Assembly: GCA_945862215.1 (NCBI GenBank)
Contig: CAMAXY010000007.1
Span: 19,326-83,325 of the forward strand
Length of the DNA: 64,000 bases
Source of the DNA: Singulisphaera sp. GP187
GTDB taxonomy: Bacteria; Planctomycetota; Phycisphaerae; Phycisphaerales; SM1A02
Direction of reading: 5' to 3'
Position numbers and translations under genes: made by a program. Under the pieces are notes generated by a model. It saw nothing but the letters and a program-made list of their open reading frames with translations, was not told where the DNA came from and did not search any database. Each line of letters opens with the position of its first letter. The stretch's first letter is position 1. Of the stretch, positions 38,293 through 46,689 are shown in pieces.

Positions 38293-39651
38293 GTGAAAAA
38301 CTCATTTAAAGAACTGCAGGATTTTCGTGTTGTAGGACCTGTCGGCGCAACTGGAATCATCGTTGCTTCCATGGTTGGGAGCGGAATTTTTTCGCTGACC
38401 GGCCAATTCGGCGCGAAACTTGGCACCTCTGAGAACATTCTCGCTGTTTGGATCATCGGCGGTGTGCTCGCTTTATGTGGCGGCCTCTCGCTTGCGGAAC
38501 TTGGCGCGATGATTCCATGTTCTGGCGGGAGCGTCGAATTCGCACGTCGCGCATTCGGTGGCACAATTGGATATCTCGTCGCAATGGTCTCTATTTTTTG
38601 TGGCTACTTTTTATCACTTGCTGTCATCGGTTTACTACTTGGTGAATATGTCAATCAACTCCTTCCGACGCCAGTCCCGATCGGCTGGATTGCATCACTC
38701 GCCATCGTCGCAGCATTCGTTTCGCAGATCTTCGGACTTCATGCTGGATATCGTTTCAACACTGCGCTTTCATTTGTCAAATTTGGATTTGTCGCTCTCT
38801 TTGTATTTGCCGGACTTTTCTGGCCGATCAGTTCGCGCATGGCCGCGCCTGCACTCTCTGAAACTGTCACGCATCCAGGCATGATTTCTGCCGCAGTCGC
38901 AAGCGCGACTCTCACCGTCAGTTTCGCATATCTCGGGTGGGCAGCTGGCGCAGATATTGCAGGCGACATGAAGCGACCAGGCCGTAATGTTCCGCTTTCG
39001 ATCATCACAGCAATCGTGCTTGTATTTGCGATTTATATCGGCGTGAACATTGTCTATCTGCGTGTCATTGATCCGGCCGCAATGCTCGATGCGGACGGAA
39101 CGCCGATGCAAGCCATTGGTGGAGTCGCTGCTCGATTGCTCTTTGGCACTGCCGTCGGCAACGCAATGGCTGCAGTGATCGCACTACTCTTTTTTTCAAC
39201 GATGGTTTCAGGGATTATCACTGGCGCACGCATCATCGAATCTATGGCGCATTCGCGAGAGATACCTGCATGGATAGGCGTTCGGCTTGCTAATGGTGTG
39301 CCAATGCGAGCGCTCATTGTGCTCACGGTCGCAAGCCTGGCATCGCTTGCGATTGGAAATCTCGATGACATCCTTGGATTGCTGACTGTGCTCATTAATA
39401 TATTTTCTTCATTGTCAGTAGCTGCCGTGATTGTCCTTCGCAAGACAATGCCTGATGCACACCGCCCGTTTCGAGTGCCGTTCTATCCCGTGACGCCAAT
39501 CATTTCTATCGTGCTTGCCGTTTGGAGTATTGCGATAAGCGTGATGGATGGCGGCTTGAATGCGATCATCGCCTCCGTCGCTGCGGTTGCCATTCTTTTA
39601 TTGATCAAGCCACTGATTATGATTGGAAAATTTGGAAGTTCTCAGCGGTGA
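38293..39651 (+). CDS. APC-family amino-acid permease
   Basis: A 452-residue inner-membrane protein with 12 hydrophobic segments. The first helix has the substrate-binding turn ASMVGSGIFSL, equivalent to the GxGI(F) motif of the amino acid-polyamine-organocation superfamily, followed by GGVLALCGGLSLAELGAMIP. The start codon is GTG. It is divergent from the TlpA gene. The amino acid transported cannot be told from sequence. Confidence 0.88.
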   Translation: MKNSFKELQDFRVVGPVGATGIIVASMVGSGIFSLTGQFGAKLGTSENILAVWIIGGVLALCGGLSLAELGAMIPCSGGSVEFARRAFGGTIGYLVAMVSIFCGYFLSLAVIGLLLGEYVNQLLPTPVPIGWIASLAIVAAFVSQIFGLHAGYRFNTALSFVKFGFVALFVFAGLFWPISSRMAAPALSETVTHPGMISAAVASATLTVSFAYLGWAAGADIAGDMKRPGRNVPLSIITAIVLVFAIYIGVNIVYLRVIDPAAMLDADGTPMQAIGGVAARLLFGTAVGNAMAAVIALLFFSTMVSGIITGARIIESMAHSREIPAWIGVRLANGVPMRALIVLTVASLASLAIGNLDDILGLLTVLINIFSSLSVAAVIVLRKTMPDAHRPFRVPFYPVTPIISIVLAVWSIAISVMDGGLNAIIASVAAVAILLLIKPLIMIGKFGSSQR

Positions 39652-39665
39652 AAGTGCTGGGACTT

Positions 39666-40733
39666 TCACTCGACCACCAACATCTCGCCAGCAAGTCCTG
39701 GACCAAATGCGAGTCCGACCCACGGGCGAGCAATCTTGCGTTCAAACAATTCACTCAGAATGAATAGCAAAGTTGCGCTGCTCATATTCCCAAAGTTTTG
39801 AAGAACGCAGCGGCTTGCATCGCCTGATTCATGAGCGATCGCAAGCGAGGTGATTACAGCTTCGATGACTCGTGGTCCACCTGGATGAATCGCCCATCCG
39901 CAAATGTCTTCGACCTTGAGAGAGTGTTTCGCAAGTGCATTTCGCGCCCATTCTCCAACACGAGATTCGATAATTTCTGGGACACGGGCGCCGAGTGTCA
40001 TTTCAAAACCATGATCTCCAATGTGCCACGCCATTTCACTTGCGCTCTCTGGCATCAAGATGCTGTGTGTTCCTGCAATGCATGGCAGCGCATCTGGATC
40101 TCCACGTGCAACGATCACTGCAGCACTGCCGTCGCTGAAAAGCGTGTTGGCGATCAACTGGTCAAGCCGAATCCCATAATGCAAATGTGCTGACGAAACT
40201 TCAGCGCAGCAAACCAGAACAATTGCGTCGGGATTGGCCAGTATCACATCGCGCGCAATCGCCAAGGCATTCACTGCCGCGTGACAACCCATGAATCCAA
40301 CATTTGTTCTGCGACAGTCGGCGGAAAGTGAAAGATTTTCGATCAGCCACGCATCCAATCCAGGAGCTTCAAATCCTGTGCAGGATGCGGTGACGATGTG
40401 CGTGATTGCACGTGCGGATATTTGTGCGCGATCAATTGCTTGCAAGCATGCCTGCGTGCTCATCTGTCGTGCCGCACTTGACCATAGTTGCATGCGCTGC
40501 GAAGTAGTCGGTCCATGACCTTCAGGATCCGCTTGGAAAAACGCCGGCTTGCCCACTTCCTGCGCCGAAGCGCACCAACGACCATCAATTCCACTGCGCT
40601 CTGCGAGTCGAAGAATCACCGCGCGATCAAGCGATTTTGGCGCGACCGATGATGCCATCTCGATCCACTGAGCGCGGGTCAAACGCTGCGGAGGGTTGGC
40701 GCATCCGATGGAATGAATACATGCGTGCGTCAT
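39666..40733 (-). CDS. Type III polyketide synthase
   Basis: A 355-residue chalcone-synthase-like homodimeric enzyme that extends an acyl-CoA with malonyl-CoA and cyclises the product. The catalytic triad is visible: Cys150 in GFMGCHAAVNAL, His283 in AIHPGGPRV and Asn316 in NFGNMSSATLLF. ATG 40733 overlaps the FAD-oxidoreductase stop by four bases; the longer frame to 41174 is antisense or overlapping and rejected. It ends a three-gene operon (methyltransferase, oxidoreductase, PKS) like the Streptomyces srs genes for phenolic lipids. An alkylresorcinol- or alkylpyrone-type product is likely but not proven. Confidence 0.9.
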   Translation of the reverse strand: MTHACIHSIGCANPPQRLTRAQWIEMASSVAPKSLDRAVILRLAERSGIDGRWCASAQEVGKPAFFQADPEGHGPTTSQRMQLWSSAARQMSTQACLQAIDRAQISARAITHIVTASCTGFEAPGLDAWLIENLSLSADCRRTNVGFMGCHAAVNALAIARDVILANPDAIVLVCCAEVSSAHLHYGIRLDQLIANTLFSDGSAAVIVARGDPDALPCIAGTHSILMPESASEMAWHIGDHGFEMTLGARVPEIIESRVGEWARNALAKHSLKVEDICGWAIHPGGPRVIEAVITSLAIAHESGDASRCVLQNFGNMSSATLLFILSELFERKIARPWVGLAFGPGLAGEMLVVE

Positions 40734-41896
40734 GGTGCGAGTTTTGTAAAAATGCGAGATGGAGCAGGAGTATCGATGTTCGAACCAAACGCACTTGCAA
40801 CTCGATCTGCAAGCGATGGGAAAAATTGAGAAGTGTGCATTACACTTCGGAGCAATCGAGGGTGACGAAGAAGTTGAGCAGTGATCAAGCACCGCATACG
40901 TGACGAACGAACAATTCGGTTCGCAATACGGGGCCACTGGTTTGACGATGCGCTGGAAAGAATCATCGCACTTGCGTGGTTGCCCGCGGCACTGCCAGTT
41001 GCCAGCGCCCAACTCATTCCCTCTCCTGTGAATGGTTCGACATATCCGCTCGCATCGCCAGCGACCAAGACGTCTTCGTAAGAAAGTTGCATACGCCGGC
41101 GAGTCAAGAAAGGTGTCCCTCTCCATTGCTCCCCTGCAAATTTCGTAGTGGTGCTCACATGCGAACCAAGCCACTGTGCTGCAAGAGGTGCAACGCCACC
41201 TGCGCCGCGAATGACGCTCGGATGAGCAGCGGCGGCGATATCAATTCGTCCATTTGCCAGCCGAACTGCACCGATATAACCACCATTGTGAACGCTCATG
41301 AGAATTTGTTCGCGGCTGATATCGAGCGCGGCTCCATCAACCGTTGCGCCAAATCCCATACGACTTGATTTCGAAACTCGCCATTCAAACTTGGAGATCC
41401 CGTCAAGCGAAGTCCCCTGCAATCCATCCGCTGCGATCCGCACGCGCGAGCGAATCGTTCGCACGATTTTATCTTGACGCACGACGACCGATCCATCAAC
41501 ATCGAATGATGCGACAGATCCCATCAGAACTATACCGCCGTGTTCTACGACGAAGTCAAGAAGCGATTCATCAAGCTCATCACGCGCAATCGCAACGCCA
41601 CCCTCACGCCGCATCTGCATGACTTGTCCCCCACATTCCAAACGCACGACAGATAATTTCTGTGCACTGTCAAGAACTGACGATGCTCCAAGCTGAGCAA
41701 GCACTTTGATTCCTGCGGGCGCCAAACAACATCCACACACTTTCTGTCGCGGATGAATGCCGCGATCGACAACAAGCACAGTGCATCCTGCACGCAGTGC
41801 TGCGATTGCTGCGGCCGATCCTGCTGGGCCGCCACCAGCGATAATCACATCGTATTCCTCTGTGATTGCACTCAGATTTGTGAGGATCCCCTTCAC
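40730..41896 (-). CDS. FAD-dependent oxidoreductase (geranylgeranyl-reductase-like)
   Basis: A 388-residue flavoprotein. The dinucleotide-binding motif YDVIIAGGGPAGSAAA is at residues 15-29, and the second FAD motif VLVAGDASGYVEPFTGEG lies near residue 280. A KVCGCCLAPAG segment near residue 52 is typical of the group that includes geranylgeranyl reductases and aromatic-ring hydroxylases. It overlaps both neighbours by four bases (GTGA and ATGA). In the operon it probably hydroxylates, oxidises or reduces the PKS product. The start codon is GTG. Confidence 0.87.
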   Translation of the reverse strand: MKGILTNLSAITEEYDVIIAGGGPAGSAAAIAALRAGCTVLVVDRGIHPRQKVCGCCLAPAGIKVLAQLGASSVLDSAQKLSVVRLECGGQVMQMRREGGVAIARDELDESLLDFVVEHGGIVLMGSVASFDVDGSVVVRQDKIVRTIRSRVRIAADGLQGTSLDGISKFEWRVSKSSRMGFGATVDGAALDISREQILMSVHNGGYIGAVRLANGRIDIAAAAHPSVIRGAGGVAPLAAQWLGSHVSTTTKFAGEQWRGTPFLTRRRMQLSYEDVLVAGDASGYVEPFTGEGMSWALATGSAAGNHASAMILSSASSNQWPRIANRIVRSSRMRCLITAQLLRHPRLLRSVMHTSQFFPSLADRVASAFGSNIDTPAPSRIFTKLAP

Positions 41897-42669
41897 TTGC
41901 GAACCTCGCGCGTCGTTTCAACAGCAGTTCGCTGCCACCAGAGTCTCCACCGCGCGGGCCATACACGAGAAACTGAAGCGCCATGCAATCCAGCTTCGTG
42001 CGCCATTGCACGCGCTTCATCGAGAGTGAACGCAGCACGCACACTTGCAATTGCATCGAAATGCACAACGCGAGAACGTGTCAGCACTCGTGATCCAATC
42101 CACGCAAGCGCCAATCCCGCATTGGATCGATCAAGATCCGCGATTCCCACAGCGACATCCGCCGCGCTTGCCATCGTGCGCATTGCCGCTCGGCCAGTGT
42201 CATCATCGAGATGATGGATGAAGAGCGAACAAATCACGACATCCGCTCGCGCAGGGAGTTGTTCGCGAAGCAAGTCGACACGAAGCAGATTGACGCGCTC
42301 GCTGATTGCATGCGCATTCTGCTGAGCAACTTCAAGTGCACGAGAACTGCAATCACACAAAGTCCAATTGATATTCAATCCTTGACGACGCGCCAACTTC
42401 GCCATCGCCATCGGACCATCGCCAGAACCTGTCGCAACATCCATCACACGAAGCGGCCGACCCTGTGCGTTGACATCAACAGCAAGCCTTGCAATACTTG
42501 GCCAAAGAATGCGTGCGCTCTTCGACCATGCGTTCAAGCGTTTCAAACCTGCAAGTGCAGCATGATGTTCGCGCGGATCAAGCGCAGGATCGTCCATCAA
42601 TTCTGCAACGCGAATGCGCTCAAGCGGAGTTGTTGGCGACCAGCGGATGGAACTCGTTGTGCTCGTCAT
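41893..42669 (-). CDS. Class I SAM-dependent methyltransferase
   Basis: A 258-residue cytoplasmic methyltransferase. Motif I is VMDVATGSGDGPMA, motif II region WTLCDCSS, and the post-motif stretch ADVVICSLFIHHLDDD is typical of the Methyltransf_11/25 fold. ATG 42669 begins a compact protein; the longer frame to 43038 is antisense to the next operon and rejected. It is the first gene of the polyketide operon, so it probably methylates the phenolic product or a quinone made from it. Confidence 0.85.
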   Translation of the reverse strand: MTSTTSSIRWSPTTPLERIRVAELMDDPALDPREHHAALAGLKRLNAWSKSARILWPSIARLAVDVNAQGRPLRVMDVATGSGDGPMAMAKLARRQGLNINWTLCDCSSRALEVAQQNAHAISERVNLLRVDLLREQLPARADVVICSLFIHHLDDDTGRAAMRTMASAADVAVGIADLDRSNAGLALAWIGSRVLTRSRVVHFDAIASVRAAFTLDEARAMAHEAGLHGASVSRVWPARWRLWWQRTAVETTREVRK

Positions 42670-42756
42670 GTGTTCCGCTTGGAGTGAATGCAATGCTAGG
42701 GCAACAGACTCACAGCAACGCAGGACAAGAACGCATTCGGTAAAATCAAATCCCTC

Positions 42757-44376
42757 GTGAATCCCAAACCAATCATCTATCTCATTGCCAATGGAGACCT
42801 TCGCGCTTCTGCAAATCAGAAATGCGAAACCGCTCAACTTGCAATGGAGGCTGCACTGATCAAAGCGATCAAGCTGGAAGGCGGGATAGTCAAGCGTGCG
42901 CATGGTTTTCGCAAAGAAGTCGGACATAGTTTTATTGATTCTCAAAAATATGGAATGGAAATCTTTCGCAAGATTCCCAGCGGCGCGCCGCTGATCGTCG
43001 CCGAGGCCGTCTGGCAATACTCGCATCACATTCTGCATGGATTAATGACCCACAAAGGACCGATCTTGACTGCAGCGAATTGGTCTGGAACTTGGCCAGG
43101 ACTTGTCGGCATGCTGAATCTCAATGGATCGATGACGAAGGTGGGCATTGAATATTCATCGCTGTGGAGCGAAGACTTTCAAGATTCAACTTTTCGGGCT
43201 GGACTTCGCGCGTGGCTTCGCAAAGGAAAAGTTTCACATGCGACGAAACATGTTCGAACATATGCCAGCGTGAAACTCTCGCCATCAGCCACACGCATCG
43301 GCGAAAAATATGCTGCGGATCTTCGCAGCCGCAAGGCGATCATGGGAGTCTTCGATGAAGGTTGCATGGGAATGCATAATGCGATTATTCCAGATGAATT
43401 GCTGCAATCGACGGGTGTTTTCAAAGAGAGACTCAGTCAATCTTCGCTGTATGCCGCAATGCTGCAAGTGTCGACCGCCGATGCGAATGCCGCACTTCGT
43501 TGGTTGGAGCGCAGAGGAATGAAGTTCAACTGGGGAAAGAACGCAGAGACCGAGCTGACCAAACAACAAACGATCGACCAACTCAAGATGTACATCGCCG
43601 CGGTGCGAATTGCGGACGAGTTTGGATGCGCGACGATCGGCATTCAATATCAACAAGGACTGAAAGATCTCGCTCCCGCCTCCGATCTTGCTGAGGGACT
43701 GCTGAATAATCGAGATCGACCACCGGTTTTTCACGCGAAGTCGCGCAAGGAACTTTTCAAGGGAGAAGCGCTGCCACACTTCAACGAGGTTGACGAATGT
43801 TCGGGACTCGACGGATTGGTGACATATGAACTCTGGAAGAAGTTTGGCTGGGAACCAGAAAACACATTGCACGACCTTCGATGGGGTCGGCACTACTGCG
43901 GAAAATCTGGCGGCCGAATACTCGACGCATATGTCTGGGTCTTCCTCATCTCGGGCGCAGCACCTCCAGCACATTTCATCGGTGGATATCGCGGTACATC
44001 GAGCGAAAGACAACCGCCAATGTATTTCCGGCTTGGTGGCGGAACGGTCAAAGGAGTCTCCAAGCCAGGGTGGATCGTGTGGTCCCGTCTATATATAGAA
44101 GAGGCGCGCCTGAGATTCGACATCGGTATCGGCGAAGTCGTCGAACTCCCACAAGCCGAGACCGAAGATCGGTGGAAATTGACCACGCCACAGTGGCCCA
44201 TCATGCATGTCGTTCTGCAGGGAATCGATCGTGATCAAATGATGGCGCGTCACAAAGCGAATCACATTCAAGTGGTCTATGCACCAAGCAAAGTCGACGC
44301 GCGCAAAGGTCTTGCGGTCAAGGCCGCGGCGATGCGCGCTCTTGGGATGGAAGTCTTCATCTGTGGGACACTCTAA
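42757..44376 (+). CDS. L-fucose-isomerase-like protein, probable ketose-forming step
   Basis: A 539-residue cytoplasmic protein with regions resembling the L-fucose/L-arabinose isomerase fold: TAANWSGTWPGLVGMLNLNG, MGVFDEGCMGMHNAIIPDEL and CATIGIQYQQGLKDL. It lies directly before a class II aldolase, rhamnulokinase and the fused aldolase-dehydrogenase, so it may convert L-rhamnose or L-fucose to the ketose. No RhaA homologue is in the window. The start is GTG, with TAAAAT ten bases upstream and no Shine-Dalgarno. The catalytic metal ligands could not be assigned with confidence. Confidence 0.7.
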   Translation: MNPKPIIYLIANGDLRASANQKCETAQLAMEAALIKAIKLEGGIVKRAHGFRKEVGHSFIDSQKYGMEIFRKIPSGAPLIVAEAVWQYSHHILHGLMTHKGPILTAANWSGTWPGLVGMLNLNGSMTKVGIEYSSLWSEDFQDSTFRAGLRAWLRKGKVSHATKHVRTYASVKLSPSATRIGEKYAADLRSRKAIMGVFDEGCMGMHNAIIPDELLQSTGVFKERLSQSSLYAAMLQVSTADANAALRWLERRGMKFNWGKNAETELTKQQTIDQLKMYIAAVRIADEFGCATIGIQYQQGLKDLAPASDLAEGLLNNRDRPPVFHAKSRKELFKGEALPHFNEVDECSGLDGLVTYELWKKFGWEPENTLHDLRWGRHYCGKSGGRILDAYVWVFLISGAAPPAHFIGGYRGTSSERQPPMYFRLGGGTVKGVSKPGWIVWSRLYIEEARLRFDIGIGEVVELPQAETEDRWKLTTPQWPIMHVVLQGIDRDQMMARHKANHIQVVYAPSKVDARKGLAVKAAAMRALGMEVFICGTL

Positions 44377-44378
44377 AG

Positions 44379-45140
44379 ATGACAACGCGCGCCGATTCGA
44401 TCGCAAGTCTTCTCCAACTCGCACACAAATTAGGCAAGGACGATTTGCGCATGTCGATCCTGGGAGAGGGCAATGTCTCGATGCGCATGAGCGACGAAAC
44501 ATTTTTTGTCAAAGCCTCTGGATCAAATCTTGCGACACTAGATGAATCGGGAATCGCAGAATGCCGCTTCGACAAATTGCTCCCCATGATCGAGAGCAAA
44601 GGATTGACGGATGCGCAGATCGATCAGTCGCTCTTCGATGCGCGTATCAGCGCCGAAGCAAAGAAGCCTTCTGTTGAATCGCTCTTTCATGCGTGGCTGC
44701 TTGGTCTCCCTGGCGTGCAATGTGTTGGACATGTCCATGCGATTGCCGTCAATCAGATCCTCTGCTCGCCACGCGCGAAAGAATTCGCAGGCAAGCGGAT
44801 TTTTCCAGACGAAGTCGTCTGCTGTGGTTGCGAATCTGTTTTCGTTCCATACACCGATCCTGGACTTGCGCTTGCGCAGGCGATTCGGACGAAGACGCTC
44901 AAATTTGTCACGCGCACCAAGCGTGAGCCACGAATCATCTTGCTAGAAAATCACGGAGTTATTGCGGTGGGATCATCTCCCGAAGGAGTGCTCGCATCGC
45001 TCTTGATGGCCGAAAAGTCGGCGCAGATATTTGTGGGAGCTGCGAATCTCGGCGGCCCAAACTTTCTGACTGCGAAACAGGTCAAGCGAATTGCTGGTCG
45101 GCCTGATGAGCATTATCGACAGAGCGTCCTGAAACTTTAA
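44379..45140 (+). CDS. Class II aldolase / adducin family protein
   Basis: A 253-residue zinc-dependent aldolase of the fuculose-/rhamnulose-phosphate aldolase family. The zinc histidines are seen in VGHVHAIAVNQIL and in LLENHGVIAVG, and the phosphate-binding region GEGNVSMRM with FFVKASGSNLATL is present. It starts two bases after the isomerase-like gene stops. It is one of two aldolase domains in this operon, the other being the N-terminal half of the fused protein at 46686. It may act on fuculose-1-phosphate, or on rhamnulose-1-phosphate redundantly. Confidence 0.85.
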   Translation: MTTRADSIASLLQLAHKLGKDDLRMSILGEGNVSMRMSDETFFVKASGSNLATLDESGIAECRFDKLLPMIESKGLTDAQIDQSLFDARISAEAKKPSVESLFHAWLLGLPGVQCVGHVHAIAVNQILCSPRAKEFAGKRIFPDEVVCCGCESVFVPYTDPGLALAQAIRTKTLKFVTRTKREPRIILLENHGVIAVGSSPEGVLASLLMAEKSAQIFVGAANLGGPNFLTAKQVKRIAGRPDEHYRQSVLKL

Positions 45141-45168
45141 GCCTCACTCAGAAAGTCACGGAGGAATC

Positions 45169-46689
45169 ATGTCGCGATACATCGCCATTGATCTTGGAGC
45201 GGAATCAGGACGCGTCATACTTGGCACATTACAAGGCGGCAAACTGCGCTTGAAGGAATTGCATCGATTTACCAATGGGCCAATTCGCATTGGCCGCACG
45301 TTGAGATGGGATGTTGTGCGGCTGTGGGCAGAAATCCAAATCGGACTGCACGCTGCTTCAAAAATGAAGGATATCACAGCAATTGCCTGCGATTCGTGGG
45401 GAGTCGATTACGTTCTCTTGAAAGGCAACCAACCACTGCTCGCACCGCCCTATGCGTACCGCGACGAACGAACATTTGCGTCATTCGACAAGGTCTTGAA
45501 GAAAATATCACGCAAAGAGTTGTTTGCGCAGACTGGCATTGGCTCTTATCCAATCAACACGCTCTATCAACTTTGTGATGATGTTCAACATCGATCCAAG
45601 TTGCTTCGTAAAGCAGATCGCATTTTGCTGATTGCGGATTACATCAACTGGATGTTGACTGGGAAGTCGAAAGCCGAAACAACTCTCGCGTCAACTTCAC
45701 AATGTTGGAACACACGCAAGCGATCATGGGCGTGGCCGCTTCTGAAAAAATTGCGCATCCCAAAGCATCTTTTTCCAAAGACGATCGAACCTGGAACAGT
45801 CATTGGTCGATTACTTCCGCAAGTCGGCAACAACACTGGGCTCGTTGGAACCAAAGTTATTGCGACTTGTTCGCACGACACCGCGGCCGCCGTTGCAGCA
45901 ATACCCGCACGAGGAAAGAACTGGGCATACCTTTCGTCTGGTACATGGTCTCTCTTGGGAGTCGAACTGCCACGACCACTTATCAACGAAGAGGTGCGCG
46001 CTGCAAATTTCACAAACGAAGCGGGCTTTGCAGGAACGACACGCTTACTGAAATGCCTGATTGGATTATGGATCTTGCAAGAATGTCGCCGCGAATGGTC
46101 GAAGGCGGATGGTGATTACTCGCGCATTGTCAAACTTGCGAGCGCTGCGGAACCGCTTCGGTCGCTTATTCATACTGGAGATAGTCGATTCGCAAAGATG
46201 GGAAACATGACAAGCAAGGTGCAGTCGTACTGCCGCGAAACAAATCAACCTGTCCCACAAACACACGGCGCAATCGCACGTTGCATTTTTGAATCACTCG
46301 CACTTTCATACCGAGTTGAACTGGATGGATTGCAGTCGCTCATAGGTCGTAAAATTTCAACGCTGCATATTGTCGGAGGTGGGTGCCAAAATGCGCTCTT
46401 GAATCAGATGGCCGCTGATGCACTCGATCGCACCGTCATCGCTGGCCCCGTCGAAGCAACTGCGGCTGGAACCATTCTTGTCCAAGCAGTCGCGACGGGA
46501 GAACTTTCGGGAATGACTGCGATGCGAAGTGTGATGCGACGCTCATTCACACTCAAGTCATTCAACCCACGTACCAGCAAAAAGAGCCTTGAATCGTGGC
46601 GCGAGGCTCTCGATCGCTTCCAAGACCTTCCGATCGTTGCCGCTGCATCGTCCACTAGTATTCGGCGCAGCAGAAAAGCAAAGACATGA
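45169..46689 (+). CDS. rhaB: Rhamnulokinase
   Basis: A 506-residue FGGY-family kinase that phosphorylates L-rhamnulose at C1. The N-terminus YIAIDLGAESGRVILG and the segment LRWDVVRLWAEI are characteristic of RhaB, as is SWGVDYVLL. The ATP-binding motif near the C-terminus is LHIVGGGCQNALLNQMAADA. A good GGAG ribosome site precedes the ATG. It overlaps the next gene by four bases (ATGA). Confidence 0.92.
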   Translation: MSRYIAIDLGAESGRVILGTLQGGKLRLKELHRFTNGPIRIGRTLRWDVVRLWAEIQIGLHAASKMKDITAIACDSWGVDYVLLKGNQPLLAPPYAYRDERTFASFDKVLKKISRKELFAQTGIGSYPINTLYQLCDDVQHRSKLLRKADRILLIADYINWMLTGKSKAETTLASTSQCWNTRKRSWAWPLLKKLRIPKHLFPKTIEPGTVIGRLLPQVGNNTGLVGTKVIATCSHDTAAAVAAIPARGKNWAYLSSGTWSLLGVELPRPLINEEVRAANFTNEAGFAGTTRLLKCLIGLWILQECRREWSKADGDYSRIVKLASAAEPLRSLIHTGDSRFAKMGNMTSKVQSYCRETNQPVPQTHGAIARCIFESLALSYRVELDGLQSLIGRKISTLHIVGGGCQNALLNQMAADALDRTVIAGPVEATAAGTILVQAVATGELSGMTAMRSVMRRSFTLKSFNPRTSKKSLESWREALDRFQDLPIVAAASSTSIRRSRKAKT

